Assembly: GCA_017458065.1 (NCBI GenBank)
Contig: JAFTGD010000059.1
Span: forward strand, 1-64,000
Length of the DNA: 64,000 bases
DNA from: Oscillospiraceae bacterium
GTDB lineage: Bacteria; Bacillota; Clostridia; Oscillospirales; Oscillospiraceae
Direction: 5' to 3'
The stretch's first letter is position 1; every line of letters starts with the position of its first letter. Below are positions 25,907-34,681 of this stretch, piece by piece. A program made the translations under genes and the position numbers. A model generated the notes under the pieces. The model did not search any database, was not told where the DNA came from, and saw only the letters and a program-made list of their open reading frames with translations.

Positions 25907-25935
25907 TTGACAAACAAGTGTTATTGATGTATATA
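25907..25935 (+). promoter_or_regulatory. Promoter for the hflX-rpoD gene run
   Basis: A consensus TTGACA (25907-25912) and TATATA (25930-25935) with a 17-base spacer; a TATAAT two bases further is an alternative -10. The start of RNA would be near 25942. Confidence 0.65.
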
Positions 25936-26064
25936 TAATTAGTTATAGTGCCTTATTATATACATTAGTATTATGAGTTACGAAGAAAGGCAGGCCTGAT
26001 CCCCGTAGAAAGTACAGAGATCAAAAAAGAACGCGCCATACTGGCCGGACTGAACGCCCTCAGC

Positions 26065-27303
26065 ATGGATCGCGGAGAGCGTTCGACCGACAGTTCCATG
26101 GAAGAGCTCGCCGCTCTGGTCGAGACTGCCGGCGGTAAAGTTGCCGTGACGCTGATACAGAATCGTCCGTCCCCGGACCCGCACAGCTTTATCGGCGACG
26201 GCAAAGTGGCCGAGATGAAAGCCCTGATCGAGATGAACAACTGCGATCTCGCCGTCTTTGACAACGAGCTCTCCCCCTCCCAGCACCGTGTTCTTTCTGA
26301 GGAACTTGGTGTGAAGGTTTTAGACCGTTCCGGGCTGATCCTGGATATCTTCGCCCAGCGTGCCCGTACCCGGGAGGGGAAACTGCAGGTAGAGCTGGCG
26401 CAGTATCAGTATCTGCTGCCCAGGCTGACGGGCATGTGGACGCATCTGGTCCGACAGACCGCTTCCGGCGGCAGTTCGCCGATCGGGACGCGCGGACCCG
26501 GCGAGACACAGTTGGAGACCGACCGCCGTCATATCCGGCGTAAGATACAGGCGCTGCAGGGCTCCCTGGCGGATGTACGCAAACAGCGTTCTACCCAGCG
26601 CAATCTTCGGTTGAAGAACAATCTTCCCCTGGTAGCGCTGATCGGATATACCAATGCCGGGAAATCCACCCTGCTCAACAAGCTGACATCATCTGAGATT
26701 CCGGCAAACGACCGTTTGTTTGATACGCTTGATCCGACGACAAGGCGCTTTCCCCTTGCTCCCGGTCAGGAGATTCTTCTCTCGGATACCGTCGGCTTTA
26801 TCCGCAAGCTGCCCACCCATCTGGTCGAGTCGTTCAAAGCGACACTGGAAGAACTAAAGTTTGCGGATGTTCTGCTGCATGTGATTGATCTCTCAAACCC
26901 GGAATGGGAAGAGCAGGCGGAAATTGTCGATCAGCTGGTTCGCCAGCTCGGTGCGGAGCAGACGCCCTGTATCCGGGTATACAACAAATGTGATCTCTAT
27001 GTCGGGATTCTTCCTCACGGGGAAGACACGGTATGCATTTCCGCCAGAACGGGAGAAGGCACAGATGTTCTGACACAACGCCTGATTGAGAAGCTGCACG
27101 GCGGTTTACAGGAGACTCAACTGCTGATCCCCTACTCGAGTGCCGGAATACTGGATCTGCTCCGCAGAGAGGCGCAGATCCTAAACACCGAATACACCGA
27201 CGACGGGATCCGGGTCCTGGCCAATCTGTCCCCGGAGCAGGCCGGACGGATGAAACAGTTTATTCCCGGTTGGGAAGAGCCTTTGGAGGACTGGGAACGA
27301 TGA
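26065..27303 (+). CDS. hflX: GTPase HflX
   Basis: A ribosome-associated GTPase that splits stalled or stressed ribosomes. Family features are the N-terminal glycine-rich GGSSPIGTRGPGETQLE segment, G1 GYTNAGKSTL, G3 DTVGFIRKLP and G4 NKCD. The coordinates use the first canonical ATG (412 residues), but family-like sequence (KKERAILAGL) continues upstream in the same frame with no ATG, GTG or TTG before the stop at 25966-25968. The likely true start is an ATC (25999) or CTG (25996) placed just after AGAAAGG, or there is an indel after an out-of-frame ATG at 25973. Its TGA overlaps the yigZ ATG. Confidence 0.92.
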   Translation: MDRGERSTDSSMEELAALVETAGGKVAVTLIQNRPSPDPHSFIGDGKVAEMKALIEMNNCDLAVFDNELSPSQHRVLSEELGVKVLDRSGLILDIFAQRARTREGKLQVELAQYQYLLPRLTGMWTHLVRQTASGGSSPIGTRGPGETQLETDRRHIRRKIQALQGSLADVRKQRSTQRNLRLKNNLPLVALIGYTNAGKSTLLNKLTSSEIPANDRLFDTLDPTTRRFPLAPGQEILLSDTVGFIRKLPTHLVESFKATLEELKFADVLLHVIDLSNPEWEEQAEIVDQLVRQLGAEQTPCIRVYNKCDLYVGILPHGEDTVCISARTGEGTDVLTQRLIEKLHGGLQETQLLIPYSSAGILDLLRREAQILNTEYTDDGIRVLANLSPEQAGRMKQFIPGWEEPLEDWER

Positions 27304-27917
27304 ACGACGGTTTCCGGATCCCGGCCGGTTCGGGAGAATCCGAACTCACGGAAAAACGTTCCCGTTTTCTTGCGCATCTCCGCACGGTGGAAACCGAGGA
27401 CGAGGCCAAAGCTTTTATTCAGGCTATGAAGCGGGAATTTCATGATGCGAGACACAACTGCTGGTGTTACCGCATTCATCCGTCCGTTGACCGCTTCTCT
27501 GACGACGGGGAACCCTCTGGCAGTGCGGGGATGCCGATGCTGGAGGTGTTTCGGCGCGAAGAGGTGTTCAACCTGGTCTGCGTGGTAACACGTTATTTTG
27601 GCGGGGTCCTGCTCGGGACCGGCGGTCTGTCGAGAGCATATTCCGGGGCTGCGAAGCAGGCTCTGACCGAAGCGGGTACCGTCTTCCTCGGACGCAGACA
27701 GCAGTTGTCGCTTCAGTGCCCTTATGCGCTCTCGGAACGTATCCGGAGCCTGATCAGTTCCGCGGGCGCAGAGATCACCGGCTTTGACTACGGTGAAGCT
27801 GTCTGCATGACGGTGCTGGCGCCGGATGCGGAAATGCTTGCGCAGCAGATCCGGGAGCTGAGCGGTGGGCGGGTCAGCCCGTCGATCGGAGAGACTGTAT
27901 ACGGAGGATTGGGATGA
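27300..27917 (+). CDS. YigZ/IMPACT family protein
   Basis: A 205-residue protein with the UPF0029/IMPACT domain (about 18-125; EKRSRFLAHL, ARHNCWCYRI, DDGEPSGSAGMPML, VTRYFGGVLLGTGGL) and a C-terminal DUF1949-type ferredoxin-like domain. The biochemical role of bacterial members is unsettled; eukaryotic IMPACT binds GCN1. Start 27300 overlaps the hflX stop (ATGA), and its own stop overlaps dgt, giving a coupled chain. Confidence 0.88.
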   Translation: MNDGFRIPAGSGESELTEKRSRFLAHLRTVETEDEAKAFIQAMKREFHDARHNCWCYRIHPSVDRFSDDGEPSGSAGMPMLEVFRREEVFNLVCVVTRYFGGVLLGTGGLSRAYSGAAKQALTEAGTVFLGRRQQLSLQCPYALSERIRSLISSAGAEITGFDYGEAVCMTVLAPDAEMLAQQIRELSGGRVSPSIGETVYGGLG

Positions 27918-28915
27918 ATCCGCGTGAATTGCGTGAACAGCTGGAACTGACGCTGGTCGGCCCTTACGGTGTGCGAGCGGCGGATTCCCGCGGCCGTCTG
28001 ACGGAAGAAACGCCCTGTGAGATCAGGACAGACTTTCAGAGAGATGTGGACCGCATCACGCACTGCAAGTCCTTCCGGCGTTTGAAGCACAAGACGCAGG
28101 TCTTCCTCCAGCCGGAGGGCGATCACTATCGCACACGCCTGACGCACACGCTGGAAGTCAGCAGGCTGGCGCGGACCGTATCGAGGGCTCTGCAGCTGAA
28201 CGAAGACCTCACCGAGGCCATCGCTCTCGGGCATGACCTCGGCCATACCCCCTTTGGCCACGCGGGAGAGCGCGCGTTAAACCGGATCCACCCGGGCGGG
28301 TTCCGCCACTACGAGCAGAGCCTTCGGGTGGTGGATCTCCTGGAACGGGACGGACAGGGATTAAATCTGTGTTATGAGACCCGTATGGGGATCCTCAATC
28401 ACACCCACGGCGCCCCGGACGACACCCGGGAGGCCACCTGTGTACGGCTCTGTGACCGGATCGCCTATATCAATCACGACCTGGACGACTCGATCCGGGC
28501 CGGATTGCTGACCGACGAGGAAGTCCCGGAGCGGATCCGGAGAGAATGCGGGACAAGAAATTCGGAGCGAATCAACCGCTTTATCACCGATCTGATCGTC
28601 TCCAGCACCGACGGCGTACTGCGGATGAGTCCGGAGGTGCAGGCCCTGTTTGACTATTTCCATGCGTTTATGTATTCGGACATCTATACCAACCCCATCG
28701 CAAAAGGTGAGGAAGGCAAGGTCGACGGGATTCTGGCGGCGCTGTATGAGGTCTATTCCGCGCACCCGGAGAAGCTGCCGGAGGACTTCGGCGGTGTGCT
28801 GGAACGGGAAGGGGCAGAGCGCGCTGCCTGTGATTATATCAGCGGGATGACGGACGGTTATGCCATGGAGAAGTACGGCGAGCTGTTCATCCCCTTTGCC
28901 TGGACGGTAAAGTAA
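27914..28915 (+). CDS. dgt: dGTP triphosphohydrolase-like HD protein
   Basis: A 333-residue HD-domain phosphohydrolase. TRLTHTLEVSRLAR carries the first His, ALGHDLGHTPFGHAGE the HD pair, and DDTREATCVRLCDRIAYINHD the distal Asp. Homologues remove triphosphate from dGTP or other dNTPs and so tune nucleotide pools. The dgt-dnaG-rpoD order is common in Clostridia. It overlaps yigZ by four bases and dnaG starts two bases after its stop. Confidence 0.92.
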   Translation: MNPRELREQLELTLVGPYGVRAADSRGRLTEETPCEIRTDFQRDVDRITHCKSFRRLKHKTQVFLQPEGDHYRTRLTHTLEVSRLARTVSRALQLNEDLTEAIALGHDLGHTPFGHAGERALNRIHPGGFRHYEQSLRVVDLLERDGQGLNLCYETRMGILNHTHGAPDDTREATCVRLCDRIAYINHDLDDSIRAGLLTDEEVPERIRRECGTRNSERINRFITDLIVSSTDGVLRMSPEVQALFDYFHAFMYSDIYTNPIAKGEEGKVDGILAALYEVYSAHPEKLPEDFGGVLEREGAERAACDYISGMTDGYAMEKYGELFIPFAWTVK

Positions 28916-28916
28916 A

Positions 28917-30650
28917 ATGGCTTTTCCGGAGAATTTTATTCAGGAGCTCACAGAGCGGAGCGATATTGTAGACGTGGTGGGGAGCTATGTGCAGCTCTCG
29001 AAGCGTTCCGGGGCCAATTACTTCGGCCTCTGCCCTTTTCACAACGAACGGACGCCTTCCTTCGCGGTGAATCCTTCCGGCCAGTTCTACCACTGCTTTG
29101 GCTGCGGCAAGGGCGGCGGGGTCATCAACTTCATCATGGAGATTGAGAACCTCTCCTATCCCGACGCGGTACGCTTTCTTGCAAACCGGGCAGGCATACA
29201 GGTCCCGGAGGAGACGGTGTCCCGTGATGCCAAAAAAAGAGCCCGGCTCCTCTCGGCAAACAAGGACGCTGCCCGGTGGTTCTATGAACAGCTTACGACA
29301 CCGGGCGGAAAGCGGTGTACGGATTACATGGCCGGAAGGCGCATCTCCCCTGCTGTGGCAAAGCGCTTCGGACTCGGATACGCACCGGAACGGAGCGGAT
29401 TTCAACAGGCGATGCGCGCAAAGGGTTACACCGATTGGGAACTTCTGGATGCTGATCTGATCCGCAAGGGTGAACACGGCTTCTACGACACTTTCCGGGA
29501 CCGGCTGATGTTCCCGATCATCGACGTGCGGGGACAGGTGATCGGCTTCTCGGGAAGAACTCTTGGGGATGCCGGGGCGAAGTACCTCAACAGCCGTGAG
29601 ACCCTTGTGTTCAACAAGGGAAGGAACCTTTTCGCACTGAACCTGGCGAAGAAGTCCAAGGCCGGTTACATCATCCTCTCGGAGGGCAACATCGATATTG
29701 TAGCCCTGCATCAGGCTGGGTTCGATTCGGCAGTGGCATCGCTTGGAACGAGCCTGACTCCCGAGCAGGCGAGACTGTTAAGCCGCTATACGAACGAGAT
29801 CATCCTATGCTATGACAACGACGGAGCGGGGATCAAAGCCTCACAGCGTGCGATTGGGATTCTGGAACGGCTGGATCTGAAGGTTCGGGTCCTGCGGATG
29901 ACCGGAGCCAAGGATCCGGACGAGTACATCCGCACAAAGGGCGCGGATGCCTTCCGCAATCTGCTGGAGGGCTCGGAGGACCAGGTGGATTACCGGCTCA
30001 ACAGCGTGAAGGCAAAATACGATCTGACGCAGGACGATCAGAAGGTGGCGTATCTGCGGGAAGCCACTGCACTGGTGGCCTCCCTCCCCGGCCCGGTGGA
30101 ACGGCAAGTCTACGCCATCCGGGTGGCCGGAGAGGCCGGAGTCGGCCAGGAAGCCGTGATTCAGGAAGTAGAACGGAGACGAAAGCAGCTGCTCAGCAGG
30201 GCAAGGAAGACTGAAGAGCAGAACATGAACCGGCCGGAGCGGATCGCCCAGCCGGCGGAAAAGGAGCTCCGATACCACGACCCGATATCCGCCGCAGCGG
30301 AGGAAGGCGTCGTACGACTGTTGTATTTGGAGCCGGCTCTTGCATCGGAGCCGGGTCTGCCGGATGCGAAGGCATTCAGCAGCGAAGCACTCAGAGATAT
30401 CTACAGCATATTGCTGGATCGGATCAGGAAAGGTGAGGCAGTCAGCGTGGCAAGCCTTGCCGGAAGCCTGACTCCGGAAGAGATGAGTCTGCTGGTGCGT
30501 CTGCTGCAAAAGCCGGAGCAGCTGTCAAACGGGCGAAAAGCCCTGCAAGATTATGTCGCGAAGATTCGCGAACAGAACGAGGCTGATCCAAGCAGCGATC
30601 TGAATGCGCTGCGGGACAGGCTGAGAGAACGAAAGGGGTATCATTCATGA
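28917..30650 (+). CDS. dnaG: DNA primase
   Basis: Makes RNA primers for replication. The 577 residues hold the CHC2 zinc finger with C39, H42, C60 and C63, the RNA-polymerase core, the TOPRIM domain with [15 protein letters not shown] (the common form is EGYMD) and YDNDGAG, and a shorter C-terminal helicase-binding part. The linker near 420-450 is variable. It starts right after dgt and its TGA overlaps the rpoD ATG, as expected for a macromolecular-synthesis operon; rpsU is absent. Confidence 0.96.
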   Translation: MAFPENFIQELTERSDIVDVVGSYVQLSKRSGANYFGLCPFHNERTPSFAVNPSGQFYHCFGCGKGGGVINFIMEIENLSYPDAVRFLANRAGIQVPEETVSRDAKKRARLLSANKDAARWFYEQLTTPGGKRCTDYMAGRRISPAVAKRFGLGYAPERSGFQQAMRAKGYTDWELLDADLIRKGEHGFYDTFRDRLMFPIIDVRGQVIGFSGRTLGDAGAKYLNSRETLVFNKGRNLFALNLAKKSKAGYIILSEGNIDIVALHQAGFDSAVASLGTSLTPEQARLLSRYTNEIILCYDNDGAGIKASQRAIGILERLDLKVRVLRMTGAKDPDEYIRTKGADAFRNLLEGSEDQVDYRLNSVKAKYDLTQDDQKVAYLREATALVASLPGPVERQVYAIRVAGEAGVGQEAVIQEVERRRKQLLSRARKTEEQNMNRPERIAQPAEKELRYHDPISAAAEEGVVRLLYLEPALASEPGLPDAKAFSSEALRDIYSILLDRIRKGEAVSVASLAGSLTPEEMSLLVRLLQKPEQLSNGRKALQDYVAKIREQNEADPSSDLNALRDRLRERKGYHS

Positions 30651-31918
30651 ATGATGAACTGCAACTGACCGAAGAAGATCTCGAGAGCATGGCGGACAAG
30701 CTCATTGAGGAGGCCGCCGGCGCGGATATTGCCGGCCAGGAGGAGACGGAGCTGATCAAGAGCCGCCGCAAAACGCCGAAGAAGAAGGATGCCCCCGTGG
30801 ACAACCGGCCGCCGGAAGAGCGCCTGAAAGAGCTGTTCGAAAAAGGCAAGAAAGCCGGTAAACTCACGACGAAGGATCTGGATCTTCTGACCGAGCTTGG
30901 CATCAGTTCCGAAGAGATCGACAAGTTCTATGAGCAGCTGGAACAAAACGGGATCGAGATCGACTATGCCGGCGGAGATCTGATGCCGGCGCTGGACGAC
31001 GATCTGCTGCCGGAGCTGGACGACCTGACTGACGTGGAGGAAGTCCCGACCGAGGAGGTCACGGATACCGACGCGCTGATGGACAGCTTCGCAACGGACG
31101 ACCCGGTCCGGATGTATCTGAAGGAGATCGGCAAGGTGCCGCTGCTGACGCCCGAGGAGGAGCTGGAGCTCGCCAAGAAGATGAGCGAAGGCAATGAGGA
31201 GGCAAAGCGCCGTATGACCGAGGCGAACCTCCGTCTTGTGGTTTCGATCGCCAAACGCTACGTTGGGCGCGGGATGCTGTTCCTGGATCTGATTCAGGAG
31301 GGCAACCTCGGCCTGATCAAGGCAGTGGAGAAATTCGATTACACGAAGGGCTATAAGTTCTCGACCTATGCCACCTGGTGGATCCGTCAGGCCATCACGA
31401 GGGCTATCGCCGATCAGGCAAGAACCATCCGCATTCCGGTCCATATGGTAGAGACGATCAACAAGACGATCCGGGTATCGCGGCAGCTCCTGCAGGAGCT
31501 GGGACATGATCCCAGCGCTGAGGAGATCGCGGCAGAGATGGACATGCCTGTGGAGAAGGTCCGGGATATCCTGAAAATCGCTCAGGAACCGGTAAGCCTC
31601 GAGACACCGATCGGCGAGGAAGAGGACAGCCATCTCGGCGACTTCATCCCCGATGAGGATGCGTCCGAACCCAGCGAGGCAGCTTCCTTCTCGCTTCTGC
31701 GCGAGCAGCTGGAGCAGGTGCTGGATACGCTGTCCGACCGTGAGAAGAAGGTGCTGGAGCTGCGCTTCGGCATCGTGGACGGCAGAACCCGCACCCTCGA
31801 AGAGGTCGGGAAGGAGTTCAACGTCACGCGAGAGCGTATCCGCCAGATCGAGGCAAAAGCTCTCCGTAAGCTCCGCCACCCCAGCCGCAGCAAAAAACTC
31901 CGCGACTTTTTGAACTGA
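30647..31918 (+). CDS. rpoD: Primary RNA polymerase sigma factor (RpoD/SigA)
   Basis: A 423-residue housekeeping sigma factor. An acidic and basic N-terminal region 1.1 (about 1-140) is followed by region 1.2 ([11 protein letters not shown]), region 2 with [34 protein letters not shown] and the -10-binding [14 protein letters not shown] helix, region 3, and region 4.2 with [25 protein letters not shown] lies upstream and the ATG overlaps the dnaG stop. The near-consensus TTGACA/TATAAT promoters in this window fit this factor. Confidence 0.97.
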   Translation: MNDELQLTEEDLESMADKLIEEAAGADIAGQEETELIKSRRKTPKKKDAPVDNRPPEERLKELFEKGKKAGKLTTKDLDLLTELGISSEEIDKFYEQLEQNGIEIDYAGGDLMPALDDDLLPELDDLTDVEEVPTEEVTDTDALMDSFATDDPVRMYLKEIGKVPLLTPEEELELAKKMSEGNEEAKRRMTEANLRLVVSIAKRYVGRGMLFLDLIQEGNLGLIKAVEKFDYTKGYKFSTYATWWIRQAITRAIADQARTIRIPVHMVETINKTIRVSRQLLQELGHDPSAEEIAAEMDMPVEKVRDILKIAQEPVSLETPIGEEEDSHLGDFIPDEDASEPSEAASFSLLREQLEQVLDTLSDREKKVLELRFGIVDGRTRTLEEVGKEFNVTRERIRQIEAKALRKLRHPSRSKKLRDFLN

Positions 31919-31933
31919 ACAACCTGTAAATGA

Positions 31934-31962
31934 CGGACCCCGGGACGCTGTCCCGGGGTCCG
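31934..31962 (+). terminator. GC-rich hairpin after rpoD
   Basis: CGGACCCCGGGAC and GTCCCGGGGTCCG form a 13-bp stem around a 3-base loop, 16 bases after the rpoD stop. The T run behind it is poor, so termination may be partial. Confidence 0.6.
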
Positions 31963-31999
31963 CTGGTTATATTGTGGATTGTTTATACAGCAGATGCAG

Positions 32000-32935
32000 T
32001 TAACCTGCATCCGACAGATTGATTTCCGCCATTCTCTTCGCAACGCCTTCGGTGACCGCCAGATAATAATTGCGATCTGCTTCCGACATGGTTTCCGGTT
32101 TGAGAGCGTTGACCCTGTTGACAAAATACACATACTTGGACTGCAGCTCATTTGCCTGATCGATCATATCCGGAGAGCTCCGGTCGTACTGCTTCATAAA
32201 ATTGATATACTCGTTCATGAAGTTCTGGTAATCATCCAGCGTCTGTTTCAGCTGCGCAGAAACCGCTTCGCTCTCTTTTCGTCTTTGAATACTTTCTTTT
32301 AAAGCAGTTTCAGCCTTATCCATTGCCTGGATTGCCGCGGAATAGTCGGGATCCACCAGGCTGCTGTATTGCTGGTAGAGCGTAAACCGCTGCTGATCAA
32401 TGATTTTTGCCGTTTCTCTGATTTCCTTGGCATGGAAGATCGAATCCTTCGCCGGGACCGGCGGGGCGCCTGCCTCAATCACGGGTGCATCCATCCGTAC
32501 GGACCGGGCAACTCGGACGGCAGAAGCAGCCGCGGAAAGTGCAGCCGGATCGAGGGGTTCCTCTCCGGAGTTAATAAGCGCATTTACTTCTTCCATTTTT
32601 GCATCAAGGATTTCATTCTTCTCCGCCACGGTCGCCGCAGCATTCTGATAATCTGTGATCTGCTGCTCATAGGCGGCTTTTTCCGCTTTATAATATTTCT
32701 GTGCATCCTCATATGGCCACTTGAGGCCATTCAAATACAGGAAGAAACCGACCGCTGCGATCAGCAGGAGCAAAAGAATCACAATAAGCGTATTGCCGAA
32801 TGTCCAGCGTCTTTCTTCCACATAAATCGGCATGCTCTCACTGACATCGTCCGAAAGCAGATGTCCGCACCGCGGGCATATACTCTCCCCGTCATCAACC
32901 TGCGACAGGCATTGCGGGCAAGTGATCGTTGCCAT
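32000..32935 (-). CDS. Zinc-ribbon membrane protein with long helical extracellular part
   Basis: A 311-residue protein of unknown function. Residues 1-25 are a zinc ribbon (CPQCLSQVDDGESICPRCG), then a Ser/Glu-rich linker, one membrane helix (about 50-70, TLIVILLLLLIAAVGFFLYL) and a predicted coiled-coil rich tail with many Ala, Glu and Gln (about 80-305). The arrangement predicts a cytoplasmic ribbon and an outside helical rod. Start 32935 has GGGGGG eight bases before it. It lies 25 bases downstream of a lysozyme-domain lipoprotein gene in the same direction, so the two may be co-transcribed and act at the cell wall (inference). Confidence 0.75.
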   Translation of the reverse strand: MATITCPQCLSQVDDGESICPRCGHLLSDDVSESMPIYVEERRWTFGNTLIVILLLLLIAAVGFFLYLNGLKWPYEDAQKYYKAEKAAYEQQITDYQNAAATVAEKNEILDAKMEEVNALINSGEEPLDPAALSAAASAVRVARSVRMDAPVIEAGAPPVPAKDSIFHAKEIRETAKIIDQQRFTLYQQYSSLVDPDYSAAIQAMDKAETALKESIQRRKESEAVSAQLKQTLDDYQNFMNEYINFMKQYDRSSPDMIDQANELQSKYVYFVNRVNALKPETMSEADRNYYLAVTEGVAKRMAEINLSDAG

Positions 32936-32960
32936 TTTAATACCCCCCATTCAAATCAAT

Positions 32961-33731
32961 TCACTGATGTTTTGCTTCGCTCAGTTCATTCAGTCTCGGA
33001 TAGATCAGAAGCTCTGTCAAGCGCTCTCGATCAGCACTCTCTGCCTCCGGATCTGCAGGGACTTCATAATAGGCGCAGAAGTAATACGTCGCCTGCAGGG
33101 CGCCTTCCTCGGAATCTTTACAGAGGCGGATCAGGTCATACGCATAAATGTACACATCTCTCAGATCATGGACAAGAAATGCCATCTGCCCTTCTCTGGA
33201 AACAGGATTCAGGTTATTATCCTTACAAAAGGCCACCATTTGGTCCAGACGCGAACCTCTCCACTGGCAAAGGCCATAAGCGTTTCCCATGTCACCGACT
33301 TTGTTTGGATTAAAGCCTGATTCCCCTTGCAAATTGGCCATAATCCCCGCAATAGCCGCATCATTAAGATCCAGCTCTCTGCGCAGATAATCCGTATACT
33401 CAACAAACTCCTCATCCGTGATGCTGATATAGATTGTCTCGCCGCCTATAATATCGAACATATAATGAAAGGTCGGTTCCGGAGAGGATGCAGTCTCTTC
33501 AGCTTTTTGACCGGATTCTGTTTCCGGAGCTTCTTCCGGTTCTTCTTCGGTCATCTCTTCCGATTCTGAATCGGTATTCTCAGCTTCCGCAATGTCATTT
33601 TCGATCAGCGGGACTTCGTTTTGATTAATAGCTTGTTTCTTCGCACAGCCGGTCAGAGCACTGCACACGGTGATCCCCATAAGCAGCAGAGCGGCAAGGA
33701 AAACGAAAAAACGGATTCGTGATAATCTCAT
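32961..33731 (-). CDS. Lipoprotein with phage-tail-type lysozyme domain
   Basis: 256 residues. A signal peptide ends in lipobox LTGC (Cys about 28), so the protein is lipid-anchored outside the membrane. A very acidic Glu/Thr/Ser linker (about 40-85) leads to a C-terminal domain with AAIAGIMANLQGESGFNPNK and GNAYGLCQWRGSRLDQM, the pattern of the phage tail lysozyme family (Phage_lysozyme2), whose Glu cleaves peptidoglycan glycan strands. No phage genes surround it, so a housekeeping wall-remodelling role is likely. Confidence 0.83.
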   Translation of the reverse strand: MRLSRIRFFVFLAALLLMGITVCSALTGCAKKQAINQNEVPLIENDIAEAENTDSESEEMTEEEPEEAPETESGQKAEETASSPEPTFHYMFDIIGGETIYISITDEEFVEYTDYLRRELDLNDAAIAGIMANLQGESGFNPNKVGDMGNAYGLCQWRGSRLDQMVAFCKDNNLNPVSREGQMAFLVHDLRDVYIYAYDLIRLCKDSEEGALQATYYFCAYYEVPADPEAESADRERLTELLIYPRLNELSEAKHQ

Positions 33732-33971
33732 TTTTATATTAGGTGCGCCTCCACAGAGCCAGATGCACTTTTATATACTCATTCGACAAATACTTTTAAC
33801 TCTATTTTATCAGGTTTTTCCCTGCATCGCAACAGAAAAGCAGGCACAGCTGCGCCCGCAGTTTTGTATTTTACTATAACACACTTCTGTCGTCAAGGCT
33901 TGTTGTCAATTAGTAACAATTTTCGATATTCTGCACAAATTACAGTTGTTATTTTTGTCCAAAACTCCCTC

Positions 33972-34000
33972 TTGCGCGAAACTGAAAAATCGTGTATGAT
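33972..34000 (+). promoter_or_regulatory. Promoter of a non-coding RNA gene
   Basis: TTGCGC (33972-33977), a 17-base spacer, and TATGAT (33995-34000). Transcription would begin near 34007, directly ahead of a structured region and a strong terminator. Confidence 0.75.
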
Positions 34001-34006
34001 ACTTAC

Positions 34007-34281
34007 AGAATTAAGGAAGACGAAACTTCCAAAGCACCCGGAAAGTGGGAATCGGGTGAGCTCTGTTGAGGATCAGGATTGGGAAACACTCCAACACTAA
34101 GGTGATCTCACTTACGAGATATGCGCGAGCCGCAGATGAAGATGTTTGAGAGATGATTCACAGGATGACGCAACGGAGACAGCGAGAAGAAAGAGAGGTC
34201 TCAGGATGTTAGATACGAAAAATTCAGAGAAGTAAGCCCTGTTTGTTTCGATGGCTGAAGCATACAGGGCTTACTTCTTTC
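34007..34281 (+). ncRNA. Structured non-coding RNA, possibly raiA-type
   Basis: No reading frame of note spans this 275-base unit, which has its own promoter and terminator. Many short hairpins are visible: GGAAG/CTTCC at the start, CACCCG/CGGGTG enclosing GAAAGTGGGAAT, TTGG/CCAA around GAAACACT, and ATCTC/GAGAT. Purine-rich single-stranded stretches such as GAGGATCAGGAT and GCCGCAGATGAAGATG lie between them. Length and style resemble the raiA RNA of Clostridia; this is from memory of its appearance, not a search. 6S RNA fits less well because the layout is branched rather than rod-like. It ends with the terminator at 34231-34281. Confidence 0.7.
34231..34281 (+). terminator. Terminator of the non-coding RNA gene
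   Basis: AGTAAGCCCTGT (34231-34242) and ACAGGGCTTACTT (34264-34276) form a perfect 12-bp stem followed by CTTTCC. Confidence 0.85.
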
Positions 34282-34520
34282 CATTCGTAAAATAACAATT
34301 CTGATTCCGGAAGACACTGCTGATGATAATGTCGGCAGTGTTTTCTTTTATCTGCGCTTTCATCCAGAAGCTTCATTGGCGGCCGCTAGAGATTGTCCCC
34401 GGATACAAATCGGTACAGAATCCGTTTCTGACGTCTTTGATGATGTTATGTAAGCGAGACTCCCCGCGACAGTGGCACTGTGAACAAAAACGCCATTGAG
34501 ATTGCTCTCAACGGCGCTAT

Positions 34521-34596
34521 TGGTCCGAGTGACAGGGATCGAACCTGCGGCCTCATGGTCCCAAACCACGCGCGCTACCAGCTGCGCTACACCCGG
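34521..34596 (-). tRNA. tRNA-Pro (anticodon UGG)
   Basis: Read on the minus strand it begins CCGGGTG, which pairs with CACTCGG (one G-U pair). It has a D arm with AGCTGGTAGCGCG, an anticodon stem CGTGG/CCATG with loop TTTGGGA (anticodon TGG), a T arm GCAGGTTCGATCCCTGT, and an encoded CCA end at 34521-34523. A single isolated tRNA gene 49 bases downstream of a CorC terminator. Confidence 0.95.
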
Positions 34597-34644
34597 AAAT
34601 GCCCGTGTATTATACCGCAGAATAATGCAATCTGCAAGGAAAAC

Positions 34645-34677
34645 TTTTCCCGGAATCGTTTTTGATTCCGGGAAAAA
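34645..34677 (-). terminator. Terminator of the CorC pair
   Basis: TTTTTCCCGGAATC and GATTCCGGGAAAA pair around a six-base loop, starting five bases after the stop of the second corC-like gene. It separates that unit from tRNA-Pro. Confidence 0.75.
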
Positions 34678-34681
34678 CGGT

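Noticed and set aside
32961-33731. Phage-tail lysozyme domain considered as a prophage trace
   Set aside because: The protein has a lipoprotein signal and is surrounded by housekeeping genes; no tail, capsid, integrase or attachment site is seen.
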